Source: Craspedostauros australis (taxonomy: Eukaryota > Bacillariophyta > Bacillariophyceae > Mastogloiales > Achnanthaceae). From it: a stretch of 64,000 nt of DNA. Both the position numbers and the translations under genes were made by a program. The stretch covers positions 1,587,001-1,651,000 of the forward strand of contig JAMXDE010000009.1 of NCBI GenBank assembly GCA_026770025.1, read 5' to 3'. Below the pieces are notes generated by a model, which saw nothing but the letters and a program-made list of their open reading frames with translations, was not told the origin of the DNA and searched no databases. Positions 45,379 through 55,104 of this stretch are shown here, one piece after another. Position 1 is the stretch's first letter. Each line of letters opens with the position of its first letter.

Positions 45379-47019
45379 TCATGACACCGACTGATGCATC
45401 GATTCTGCCTGCATGACGATGCGATGCCTGGGATTCGGAACGAAATCCAAAATGCGATCACCGTAATCATCCGTCGACCCCATGTCGCAAAAGGTGTACG
45501 AAATGCGTGCACTACTCAGCCACGTCTTCAGCGACTTCGTCGCATCGCGCGCGATGGCATCGCGGAAGAGATCGTTGGACACGACGTATCCGGCGCTGTC
45601 TTCGGTCTGCGGTCGTTTCGCGGCGCGCTGCGTTTCGCGACGCGCGATCATCAAGGCGTAGGCATCGTCGTCGTCGGTGGGCGGCGATGCCACCAGCAGT
45701 CCCTTGTTGCGCAAGTTCTCCAGCAATTCCAATTGCGGCGTCTGCATTTGGGCATTGCCGCGATCACCATTTCGCGGTTTGGACCGCATCCATGAGAGAG
45801 GCAGAACGACGAGGACACGGAATCCCGTCTGTTCGAAGTAATCTGTCGCGACCTGGATGCCGCGCGTATCGGGTTGGATCTTGCTGATCCTGCTTTCGTG
45901 ATGCAAGCTGGAGGCATTGGGTCCATCGAGTTTGGCGGTTGCGTAAGCGTAGGCCACGTTGGCACCATCCAGTACCAGCAACGGTGTCTTGATGCTGTGA
46001 TCCTCCACGCCCTCCATGCGTTCCACGATGTCGTAATCGTAGGCTGGTTCTGGTGCTTGCTGATGATGGTTGTCGTTTGAAATGGTGGCATGGGTCTGAG
46101 CCGGTTGGCCCACAACATACACAGAAGCAGATGGAGCGTTGCGGGGTTGCGGCTGGCTATACGTATGCTGCTGATGGTGCTGCTGATGGTGCTGCTGTTG
46201 ATATTGCTGATAGTGTTGATGCTGTTGATGATATGCCGGAGATTGCTGAGGCGTGAAGTGATTGGAGTGCTGCTCGATTTCCGCATCGATCATCATTTCA
46301 TCGCCGTTGTGTTCATCATCATGGTGGGAGCTCATCTCGTGATTGCTGTCGCCACCACCGATCGTGAACGAACGCTGGCTGCTGTCATTGTGATTGTGGT
46401 TGCCGTTGGTCCTCGTACGAATATGATTGTTGGAAGTAGTACTTGCAGGCATATTCGCCGAAGTGTTATTCGCTGCATTGCCTCCAATGATGGTGCGGCT
46501 GTTGCTCGTCTTCAAAGCAGTCTGCTCCGAGAATGGCACCGCCAAGGACGATGATCGTAGCGTCGATTGCGGCTTGGACCGCGAATTGGTATCATCATTG
46601 CCACCAATGACATGGCTCGATTTGCGCGATGTTGATTTGCGTTTGTCGCCGAATGAGGAGCGCCGCCCTGCACTGGTGGGAGAACTCATCGCTGCCTGTT
46701 GCAACGACGACATTTGCTGCCCTGACTTCTTGCGTTGCTGCGCCGCAGAGGACGACGACTGCGTCCATGATCCGCTGCGTTGCTGCGTTGTTGCAGCTGG
46801 CACGCCGATCGGGCTGCCTTCCTGCACCAATCGTGGTCGGCCCTTCATGGATCTGTCGGTTGTCTGTCTTCCTTTCCTTGCTTCGTTGACTTGATTCGGT
46901 GAATTGATTCGGTGAAGACCTTGACGTTCCTTGCAGAGAGTCTTTCCTTGGACTTGGCTGGACTCTCTATTCCACCATCGTCGTTGTGAGAAGCTGAGGA
47001 ATTGTGATCTGTTGGGCAT
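45379..47019 (-). CDS. NYN-domain (Regnase/PIN-like) ribonuclease candidate with low-complexity N-terminus
   Basis: 546 residues, one exon; the first in-frame ATG is at 47019. The first ~330 residues are Ser/Asn/Gln/His-rich and include a Gln/His run (HQQHQHYQQYQQQHHQQ), typical of assembly-prone RNA-binding proteins. The C-terminal domain (~345-530) has the NYN/PIN pattern: LLVLDGANVAYAYA with the first acidic metal ligand (Asp ~351), FEQTGFRVLVVLPLSW, KGLLVASPPTDDDDAYAL with an acidic cluster, YVVSNDLFRDAI with another, and SYTFCD near the end. This matches single-stranded RNA endonucleases such as ZC3H12A. No CCCH zinc finger was seen. Catalysis is inferred from conserved acids. Confidence 0.7.
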   Translation of the reverse strand: MPNRSQFLSFSQRRWWNRESSQVQGKTLCKERQGLHRINSPNQVNEARKGRQTTDRSMKGRPRLVQEGSPIGVPAATTQQRSGSWTQSSSSAAQQRKKSGQQMSSLQQAAMSSPTSAGRRSSFGDKRKSTSRKSSHVIGGNDDTNSRSKPQSTLRSSSLAVPFSEQTALKTSNSRTIIGGNAANNTSANMPASTTSNNHIRTRTNGNHNHNDSSQRSFTIGGGDSNHEMSSHHDDEHNGDEMMIDAEIEQHSNHFTPQQSPAYHQQHQHYQQYQQQHHQQHHQQHTYSQPQPRNAPSASVYVVGQPAQTHATISNDNHHQQAPEPAYDYDIVERMEGVEDHSIKTPLLVLDGANVAYAYATAKLDGPNASSLHHESRISKIQPDTRGIQVATDYFEQTGFRVLVVLPLSWMRSKPRNGDRGNAQMQTPQLELLENLRNKGLLVASPPTDDDDAYALMIARRETQRAAKRPQTEDSAGYVVSNDLFRDAIARDATKSLKTWLSSARISYTFCDMGSTDDYGDRILDFVPNPRHRIVMQAESMHQSVS

Positions 47020-47489
47020 GGTCGAAACGTCTCCGCGATGAGCCACGAATCGCGAGAAGCCCGAGTTTCGTCATAGTGATTTCACCCGTGACTCAATGGC
47101 GGAGATACTCGTGAATGAAACGGTCATCATCGTCGGAGTGTTGGGTCTGCGTCTGTCAAGATCACAGCACTTAGTATGATACGATCTATTGATGACCATC
47201 TTCTGACCCACATATACTAATACTAATACTCCACCGTGCTCTACTCTAAGTTGTATTGGACGGATTCCGACGTTCATTCGTTCGTTCGTTGCTGTACAAT
47301 TTTCGCAAATTTCTGTGTTGAGCGTGCATGTCTCTCTCTACTGGAAGAGAGTTGCGTTGCGTTGCTCTGTTTCTCAACCTGCTTCGATCTCATCATTCGT
47401 GACATGATGGATCGTCGCTTTCACATCGCCGCAATGGCCACATAATCTGTCAACTCCCAAAAGCCCAAGAGATGCGCCCACCCCTGGCC
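47020..47489. other. Spacer between two minus-strand genes
   Basis: About 470 bp: promoter side of the NYN gene and 3' flank of the next gene. Small TTCG repeats near 47276. No gene seen. Confidence 0.55.
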
Positions 47490-48993
47490 TCATCTCCGAG
47501 TTCTGTTCGTTTGCTGATTTGCTCTCTTCTCCATCTTGGTGCGAATTTGCTGCAGGAAGTCTCGAATCTCTTGGGCTTCCCCGATCGTCATCTTGCCTTG
47601 TGATTTCTCTGCCATCTCGACAAATGTTGGCTGCAGATATTCCTTGACGTCTTGACAGACTGCAAGGATCGTGGTGGTGATTGTTGTTGTGTTGGAGGAT
47701 GACGGGAGAAAGAAACCGTCCAAGTTGAGTTAGAACTAGATTCTCTGTACACTGATTCCGTAGATCCAAGCTCGTCATCTTCATCTCGGTACTCTGGAAC
47801 CCAATCCAAAAAATCGCACACAACGCAAAGCGCCACTGCGCAAACAACCCGAACATCAACTTACTGAGACTGGGATCGATCAGCATGTCCTCTTCGTCAT
47901 CGGAATCACCATCCATCATGGGAAGCAATCCATGATCATCGTCACCCAATTCAAACGCGCCGATGCCTTGCACAGTCGTCGTTCGCGCTGCCGGCGGCGG
48001 CATCTCAGCCGCTGGTTCTTCCGCCAATTCGACCGCGCGTGGCACGACGGCTGGCACGGCAACCGCAACGCGCGGCGGTTCCGCTGCAGGCGGTGGACGC
48101 AGTTCCTCCAACCGAGGATGCCGCGTGTGCGTTGCGCATCCCGAACTGCCGCAACTGACGAAGCATCCATATTCATCGTAGTTGAGACAGATGCGGAATC
48201 GACAAATATCTTCCTTGCATTGCGGCGCTCCCATGTACTCGCTTTCGCCATTGCGTCTGCGACGTTTGCGGGGGTTGGGGTCGTCCGCATTCGTCTCATT
48301 GTTGTTGTTGTCGTCATTGTCCGCACCGTTGGTATTGGAGTCCTCGGACCGCCGATTCGCATTGCGCACGCGATAGCGATGGCACACCAAGGTATGCGCT
48401 TGGCGGCCCTTGCGATGCAGACCTTTGGAGACCAGCTTGAATCCGTCCTTGCGCGATTTGAAAATGAGATCGTTCGTGAGTTTGGTGAGGCCGTTGGAAT
48501 CGGCGGAGTAGGTGTAGGGACAGAAGTACGCCTTGCTGCGAGGGTAGTACTGCGTGCGATCAAAGAGCAGCATGATGTCCATCTTGCGCAGCTTCTCTTT
48601 GATGTCGAGACGCTTTTCGAAATCGCGGTAAGGTCCCGCGACGCGGAAGAACATGGAGGCATTCCATGTCAGCGGGTCTGCCTCTTCGTTTGGTTGTGCC
48701 TGTGGTTGTTGTACTGGCGGTGGCTGTTGTACTGGCGGTGGCGACGCCGGCTGTTCCAAAACCACTTGCGACTGAGGCTCCGCGAGTGCGACGGGCTGCG
48801 CCACCGGCGGCTGCGTTCGTTGTTGCTGCACCAACAGCGCTTGCGCATGCAGCTCCAGCTGTTGCACTGCCTGATTTGCCAGCGCTTCTACGCCCTGCTT
48901 TGCCAGAGCTGCTTGCTCGTGCAGGTTGGCTGCCATGCCATCGCTGCCGTTCGTTGTGCCATTGGCAACGGCAACATCGGTGTTAGATGCCAT
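47490..48993 (-). CDS. Candidate zinc-chelating DNA-binding protein
   Basis: Two exons inferred on the minus strand: 48993-47865 and 47659-47490 (GTAAGT...GCAG intron of 205 bp, phase 1), 432 residues. Reading through the donor is possible but gives a protein tail unlike a folded protein, whereas the spliced frame gives a helical end (KEYLQPTFVEMAEKSQGK). After an Ala/Gln/Pro-rich N-terminus comes a compact region with KMDIMLLFDRTQYYPRSK and HTLVCHRYRV, then an Arg-rich basic patch (NPRKRRRRNG). A Cys/His cluster follows: C-x4-C-x3-C, then CGSSGC and HTRH. This resembles the FAR1/MULE/WRKY-GCM1 zinc fold, which binds DNA. That is a pattern match by eye; the ligand spacing is unusual. Confidence 0.5.
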
Positions 48994-49523
48994 GGTGTTA
49001 CCACTTCCTTCCGCTATCTTCTCTTTCTCTCTCTCTCTTTGACGACAACAGAACGGCGTTTCTGTTTTGCCAGTTCAGTTCTTGTGCCTGTTTTTTTTTT
49101 GCTGTTTGTTTGACAACTTGACGACAGAACATCGTCCGTTGATCTTCGCCATGGTGACAACCACAACAACGCACGCAAAAGACCTGCGTCTACGATCGAG
49201 TGTAGATGTCACCTTCGCCTTCCACGGCACAACCCAACACGAACATGGCCAGACCAAGGACAGCATTCTTAACGTCTCACTTTTCAATCAGGGAAAGCCC
49301 ACGATCGTCAGTATCTTGACCTCCCATAGTCATACAGGAGTGAATATAGTGGTCGAAGGCACAGATAGCAGCGCATACCTACGTACTCGTGTGGATACAC
49401 TGAGATGTGCTCTAATTGGGTATTATATGCGTAGGCTACAGCGCTTGTTCTAGCACAGGTGCGCGAGAGAAGTCCATTCGAGAACAATTGTTGTACTATG
49501 GTCGACGAATGCTCTCTCTAGTC
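48994..49523. other. Spacer upstream of the zinc-protein gene
   Basis: About 530 bp: a CT-rich leader next to the zinc-protein start, a T-run near 49090, and the 3' flank of the fibrillin gene. No gene seen. Confidence 0.55.
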
Positions 49524-50519
49524 TTATCGTTTGGTACGCGAAAGGATGAACACCGATCCCTTGTGACCACGCGTGATGCGCAGATCCTCATCGACGTACT
49601 GCGTGCGCAACCATCCACTCGGTCCAATGAAGCTGAGCGAGAGCAGCACATTGACAAATGTGCCTGGTATCTGAATGCGACAGGACTCGAACTTGACATC
49701 GATGCGATACTCGTCGACGGGTTCGAAATTGATCAACACCGTCACGGATGCTTGCTTCATTTTGCCGTTTTGCGACGGCCACGGAATTTGGAACGACACT
49801 ACATTGCGCGCCTGCTGTTTCTTGAGATCGATGGCTTGCGTGGCGCGTACGGTGCTCTCCTCCTGTGTCGTGCGAATGATACCCATGCTCTCCAATCGAT
49901 CCTGCGCGGCGCGTGGCAGAACGGGGGCGCTCCTGCCGGTGGGATTGTTGATGTAGGACTGATTCTCCAATGGATTGAGCCACGCCAACGGACCTCGCGA
50001 TTCCGGCCTCGATTTGTCCTGCGCCGTCCAAAGCAATTCCCAAGTACCGGCAAGCTTGGGCAGGATGGAAGACGCATCATCGTTCATCGATACCTGTTCT
50101 AGTTGCCGCACCGCCTCCAATATTTCGGCAGTCACCGCCGCGGACGTTGGCGCATTCTGCGGAGCCTTTTGCTCGAGGAGGGCGAGCAGATTCTGCTTGT
50201 ATTGCAATTGCAACGTGTTGCTCGTATCGTCGCTCTTGCGTTTGTCGAAGAATGACGCGAGGAACGATTGCGACAACGCGCGAGTTCTGCGCGTCGACGC
50301 GTTGCGTTGCGAGCGTTGGCGGGCATCCAACCTGCGGAATGCCGTCAATGATGGTGGCGGAGTTCGCATGCACGAATCCCTCCGGCTTGGTGTTGTTGCG
50401 ATGTGGCAGTTGGTCGTACGAGCACTGAATGCCACCACCTCCCCGATACTGCCAAGACACAGGGCAGCCGTGGCGATAACAGCGAGAAGCATCGTGGTCC
50501 TCTTCCACAACATGATCAT
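49524..50519 (-). CDS. PAP/fibrillin plastid lipid-associated protein
   Basis: 331 residues, one exon. The signal peptide ends GEVVAFSA, a Phe-type cleavage motif for import into a secondary plastid, followed by an Arg/Ser/Thr-rich transit stretch. The PAP_fibrillin domain spans ~130-331: LAGTWELLWTAQDKSRPES near its start, a central beta-rich part (VSFQIPWPSQ, VLINFEPVDEYRIDVKFES) and the typical end GPSGWLRTQYVDEDLRITRG followed by SVFIL. Fibrillins bind lipids at thylakoids and plastoglobules and take part in photoprotection and quinone metabolism. Which of the fibrillin subgroups this is was not determined. Confidence 0.88.
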   Translation of the reverse strand: MIMLWKRTTMLLAVIATAALCLGSIGEVVAFSARTTNCHIATTPSRRDSCMRTPPPSLTAFRRLDARQRSQRNASTRRTRALSQSFLASFFDKRKSDDTSNTLQLQYKQNLLALLEQKAPQNAPTSAAVTAEILEAVRQLEQVSMNDDASSILPKLAGTWELLWTAQDKSRPESRGPLAWLNPLENQSYINNPTGRSAPVLPRAAQDRLESMGIIRTTQEESTVRATQAIDLKKQQARNVVSFQIPWPSQNGKMKQASVTVLINFEPVDEYRIDVKFESCRIQIPGTFVNVLLSLSFIGPSGWLRTQYVDEDLRITRGHKGSVFILSRTKR

Positions 50520-51062
50520 GGCAACAATGATGAATGGCGATGTCGGCGATGATGGGGTCGGTGGTGGGAGTCAAATGGTCGTGCGAATGAGGTCCAACCG
50601 GGCAAAGATCCCAACGTGCCAAGATTTTCACGCTGGTTGCGGAACGACAAAGAAGGCGCAACGAGATTCCACCTTCATCAAAGATGTTAGTACCGTGTGG
50701 GTGCGAGTGTAGACCGTGAGAATACCGCACTCGTCCATCTTTCGGAGGCAGCGGGATGATGAACACATCGAGAAGCGCACAGACAGGAGCCACATCACCA
50801 TACATGTACGCGTACCACGCATTGCTGTATCCCATAATATGTACTCTCTATAACAATACCAACACCAATGGAAGTGCTCCAATCCAAGTTCCTACGAAGA
50901 TTGAGTGAACCATTCTAAATCTATTTTTGCACCATCTCATTGATACCTCATTCACAGATCACATGCAGTAACCATCCATTGTCATCTTCAGCCAAGCCAT
51001 TTGCGTTGTGCAGGGAGCATGCGTATGATGCTTGCTCACCAGCCAACGATTCAAAAACACAT
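50520..51062. other. Spacer between two minus-strand genes
   Basis: About 540 bp; the likely fibrillin promoter and the 3' flank of the next gene. No gene seen. Confidence 0.55.
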
Positions 51063-52198
51063 TTAACGTGATTGGACAGGTTGATCAGTGCTGCTGCTTT
51101 TCTTCCAACGATTTGCCCAAGATTGCATCATTCGCACCTTGGGGCGCAGCGCCCGTTCATCTTCCAATCCTTGGTGCACGGCCCGTTCTTTCGCCATGCG
51201 GGAATGAATGCAGCTGATGGTATGGAACCGATCATGGTTTGGGTAAGTGTGGGTGTCGAGCTGATGCGTCATCTCTGCATTGATGGCCCTGTGTACCTGC
51301 CAATGCTCCTCCCGTTGCTTGACCCGCAGCTTGTTGTCACACAGGTGCTCGATTCCTCGCAATGTGAAACCGCATGCTCCTCCCGTGCTGTTCTCGAGAT
51401 TGATGATTTTCCGCTTCGACTTTCTGTACTCTGAAGCCACCTGTGTCACCTCTCGCTCGAATTTGAAGAATTCACTTTGCTGTCATCGTTGGTTTCATTC
51501 CGAGTTTGAAAATGGCATTTGACATAACACAAATGGTTATGTTGGGTGTAGGTATTGTACGAGCACACATGCGTTGAAGGAGAAGTGAGTGTGAGTACAG
51601 GTTGGGGGGTGGGGACTTTGATGCGGCTTCATGATGTGGGCTTCATGGTGGTGTCTCCGATTGATGGGGCAGTTCGTGAACCTGAAACTCTCTCTGCGAG
51701 CGTGGCACCTTGTTGACAACACAGAGGAGGGTAATTCGCGCAAGACGATACCACACGAAGCGGCGTTTCTCCATTGAGCAACCACACCCATGGCTAACGT
51801 ACCTGGTACCACAGCTTGTTGGCTTCGTCCTGTTCGATGCATCTTGCATCGACTGGAATGGTTTGGACCAGTTGGTCATTGTGCGATGGGAAATGAACCC
51901 TCTTCTTGACTGCGACCAGAGATGTCCTCGCAGACGATGCCGGGGAGATGATCGCACCCTTCGGCACCGCTGAATGGCTATGGGGACGCGTTTTTGGATC
52001 ATGGCACGGTTGCGATGATGATTGACTCATCGGCCTTGCCGAAGATGTTGCCATCTCATCAACGCTCTTCCGCTTGTTCCTCCTTTTGCCCCGTGCGCCA
52101 AAGTTCCACAGGCTGTTTCGACGCGGTGGCGCATTCGGTGTTGTTGATGATGATGCTCCGTCCGTTGGTGATGGCAATGGGACGACTGATGTTACCAT
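51063..52198 (-). CDS. Ochrophyte-specific small protein family member (LWY / RGIEHL type)
   Basis: Two exons inferred on the minus strand: 52198-51803 and 51479-51063 (GTACGT...ACAG intron of 323 bp, phase 0), 270 residues. The join gives DEANKLWYQQSEFFKFE. A basic, Ser-rich N-terminus (RGKRRNKRKS) precedes VKKRVHFPSHNDQLVQTIP, the LWY block, a helix, CGFTLRGIEHL with KLRVKQREEHW, and an end SRMAKERAVHQGLEDERALR. From memory, proteins with a V.F...v.....WY..E..., RGLEH and A...G..DE.A order are common in diatoms and relatives with no assigned function. The assignment rests on this pattern. No catalytic motif is visible. Confidence 0.65.
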
Positions 52199-55104
52199 GA
52201 TGACTGGTCACAATGTGCGATTACTTCTTCGTGATGAGATTTGGATTGATGTTGATGCTGGAGCTGTTGGTGATTTTATGATACGAACATGATTGTCTTT
52301 CAGGCGAAAGGCTCACTCTGGTGGCTTGCTTTTCTCTCCACTTTCTTCGTCTGTCTCTTTGTCTCTCCCTCGTCTTGCGTTTCCCGAAGCGGGACCATGC
52401 CAAACCACGACCAATCGCGCCTCCATGCCCGAATCTGACCAGCTTCCGCCCTTTCGTTGTCATTCTCACAACATCTCCACCACAGAGGAAGAGCGCCTCC
52501 GGAAAGGCCGTTGCTCTTTGTCAGGTCTCCGTGTTGATCCTCTTGTGGCCCAGCCAGCACATCGTGCGTGCTCTTTGTTCGGAACATCTTGATTGTCCCT
52601 CAACGCGCACACGCGCGCGTTTGCGCTATTCTTTCAATCTTTGTTCACCGCGCTTCGATTTTGGAGGGATTGACTGTCACGCTTTCGATGAATTCACCAA
52701 TCAGATCATCGGAAAAAGCAAATGCGGTATTCAATGAATGTTCGCCAGCACCGTTTGTGTCCATGTTGCTCAATCGTGTAGCTCCCAACCGGCACCCAAA
52801 CAACAAAGCGACGGAGCGGAGAGTTCTGAACAATTCTGAACACTTCTGGACACACAAGTTGCGCTGCCAACAACGCAAACATCAACACCACCTTTTGGCC
52901 CATCACAATCGATGACGAGAGTTGCCTTCTCTTCTTCTTGTTCTCCCTTTGCCACAATGTTGTGGCTTGTTTGTTGATCGTGTGGTCCAGAGCCAACCAA
53001 AACAGATCACACGCGGCTTCTCCTTCTCATGTGCATCTGCACAGACCCGGTCATGTCGCTGCTGCTGGCGGATTGGATTCATTTCACGACCAGCACAAGG
53101 ACAAACGAAGAGGAACGGCCTGAGCTCTTGCGTTGGTACCGATCCCCTTGGGGCATGATGACCATACATTTGTGCGAAGGCGACTTCACATGGCGCAAGA
53201 TGACTGTGTCGATGATGCTTGCTGCCTCTGTTCTTCGTCGATGCGCGGAGTGATGGGCGGTGTTGGACCAGTGAAGCCATCCACAAAGCGAGGCATCCAC
53301 GAGAGTCAGTATGGACATGGCTGCACCAACAGCCGCAACATCAACAAGATGGACGAGCACCGTACAGTCTCGCCATCAGCACACATTCAACTCCGTGCAC
53401 CGAACTGTTGCGGATACTCGTTCCAACATCACCGAATCTTCGTCATTGGAGAGACAGACATGCGCGAAGCGAGATCTGCCTGAGTTGTTGAGTCCAAAAG
53501 ACATGTTGCGGGTGCAACCATCTCCATCACGGCCGCACTCGTATTCGGAGTTGGAGTTGTGCACCGTTGCCGTCTGTGTCCTCCTGAATTGGTCGACTCA
53601 TCCGCCTCCGCCTCTCGATCAATGTCATTCTCAGAGCAGGTCGTAACTCTACTCTCTTGCAAGAAACAATTGTCGATGCATGTTTAACTCCCAACAGTCG
53701 TGTGTATTGTATCTCTCTGGGTTGAGAGATACCCAACACACCATTTTTCATTCTTGCTTCCCAGATGATGACACCGCCAACAACCAACGCTCTGCCCAAT
53801 GCTGAAAGCCCATCATCCAATGCCCAATGCTCATTGCTCGATCTTCAAAATGCCGAACGCCCACCATCCTCATCATCTGACCGCCTCCACCCTTGCCACA
53901 AAATATATTTGTTCTGTTGTATTCCGCACGACACAGGAACCGCCCCTCCAGATCTTCGTTGCATCTTGCGCATCTTGCAGCTCGTGGTTCAAAGTAATAG
54001 AGTACGTACGAGAGGACACTCGTTCTTGTCGTCATGGCCATTGGGAGTTGCCACGCATTGCGTCATGTACGACCACGTGTCAGAGAGGAGGGGCGCGGGT
54101 CTTATTGGAACTTTGTGTGTCAGTATGTGTGACGCAGACATCTGTGATGATCTGTTTTGGGTAGATCGCGCGATACCACACTTGCTCCATCTCAATGCAT
54201 TTTTGCACTCCCACGCCATTTCACTGGCAAACGGGGTGCTGGAACGTCTCAAAATCGAGCACTGGCGAGGAGGGGCGGACGACATAGTGACATCTTGGGG
54301 CGTTATAATCGCTTCTATCCATTCTGATTGGCCTGGTTAGATGTCACAGGAGCTGCGAACGAGCAGACGGCTGATCTCGAGCGTTCGTCGGAACAAATCT
54401 CAACAGTTCTTCATTGCCCGAGCAACATGTCATGCTCGAAACACGTTAAGTAAACCGCCCCACGCAATCCACCACGATCATCCACGATACCGCGCTGTGG
54501 GAGAAACGAAGGGGAAAAGACGACAACAACAATCGCACCAACAAGAGCACAGCAAACATCAAAGCAAAAACAACACAGAGCAAACATCGTGCCGCACAGG
54601 GAACATCCAGGAATGATCCCTGGGGCAAAGTACTTAACCACACTTCACCACGCTCCGTCCATGACGACGCCGAGGGGCGGATCGCTTTGAAGGAGTATCA
54701 GTCCTGTACGGAGTTCTACGCGCAATCGGACGTACCCAGCGTGGCTCGCAAGTGGGAAAAGACGGCAAATGTCCCTTTTGGGACCCACCATTCTCGCCCA
54801 CGCACGAGGTACGACCAAAGTCAGGTGGCCTCAAGGCGTCACCTCAACACGCACGGAACATAGTAGTTACAAGCACTGTGATGTGTTGGGACTTGGCGTT
54901 GACCATTCACATTCTTCTCACAAAATCAATCCACCTGCAACTGCGACAGCGACAACAGTGACAACAACCAGGCAAGCACAAAACAAGAAACACAAAAACT
55001 TGCAACACCGAAAGAGTCATAAAATCGATCAAAGCGCATTCCGCACACCGGTTCCCATTGAACAACACACAACCATCAACAGTACCATTGCCATTGCAAT
55101 CACC
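52199..55104. other. Long gene-poor region
   Basis: About 2.9 kb between the divergent small-family gene and the Patched-like gene. Many short frames overlap on both strands. The best is a plus-strand frame listed separately at 53311-53646. The last ~450 bp is likely the Patched-like promoter and leader (AC-rich, many CAA units). No RNA gene was recognised. Confidence 0.5.
53311..53646 (+). CDS. Possible small hypothetical protein
   Basis: A 111-codon frame starting ATG with codon use roughly like the neighbouring genes and a hydrophobic stretch near its end (CTVAVCVLLNW). No homology is recognised, and frames overlap on both strands. It is recorded because it is the only plausible candidate in a 2.9-kb gap; it may well be chance. 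Confidence 0.15.
   Translation: MDMAAPTAATSTRWTSTVQSRHQHTFNSVHRTVADTRSNITESSSLERQTCAKRDLPELLSPKDMLRVQPSPSRPHSYSELELCTVAVCVLLNWSTHPPPPLDQCHSQSRS

Noticed and set aside
47374-47489. Unspliced C-terminus of the zinc-protein gene running to 47374
   Set aside because: Splicing at GTAAGT...GCAG gives a much more protein-like helical end in another frame; the read-through tail looks like translated intron and UTR.
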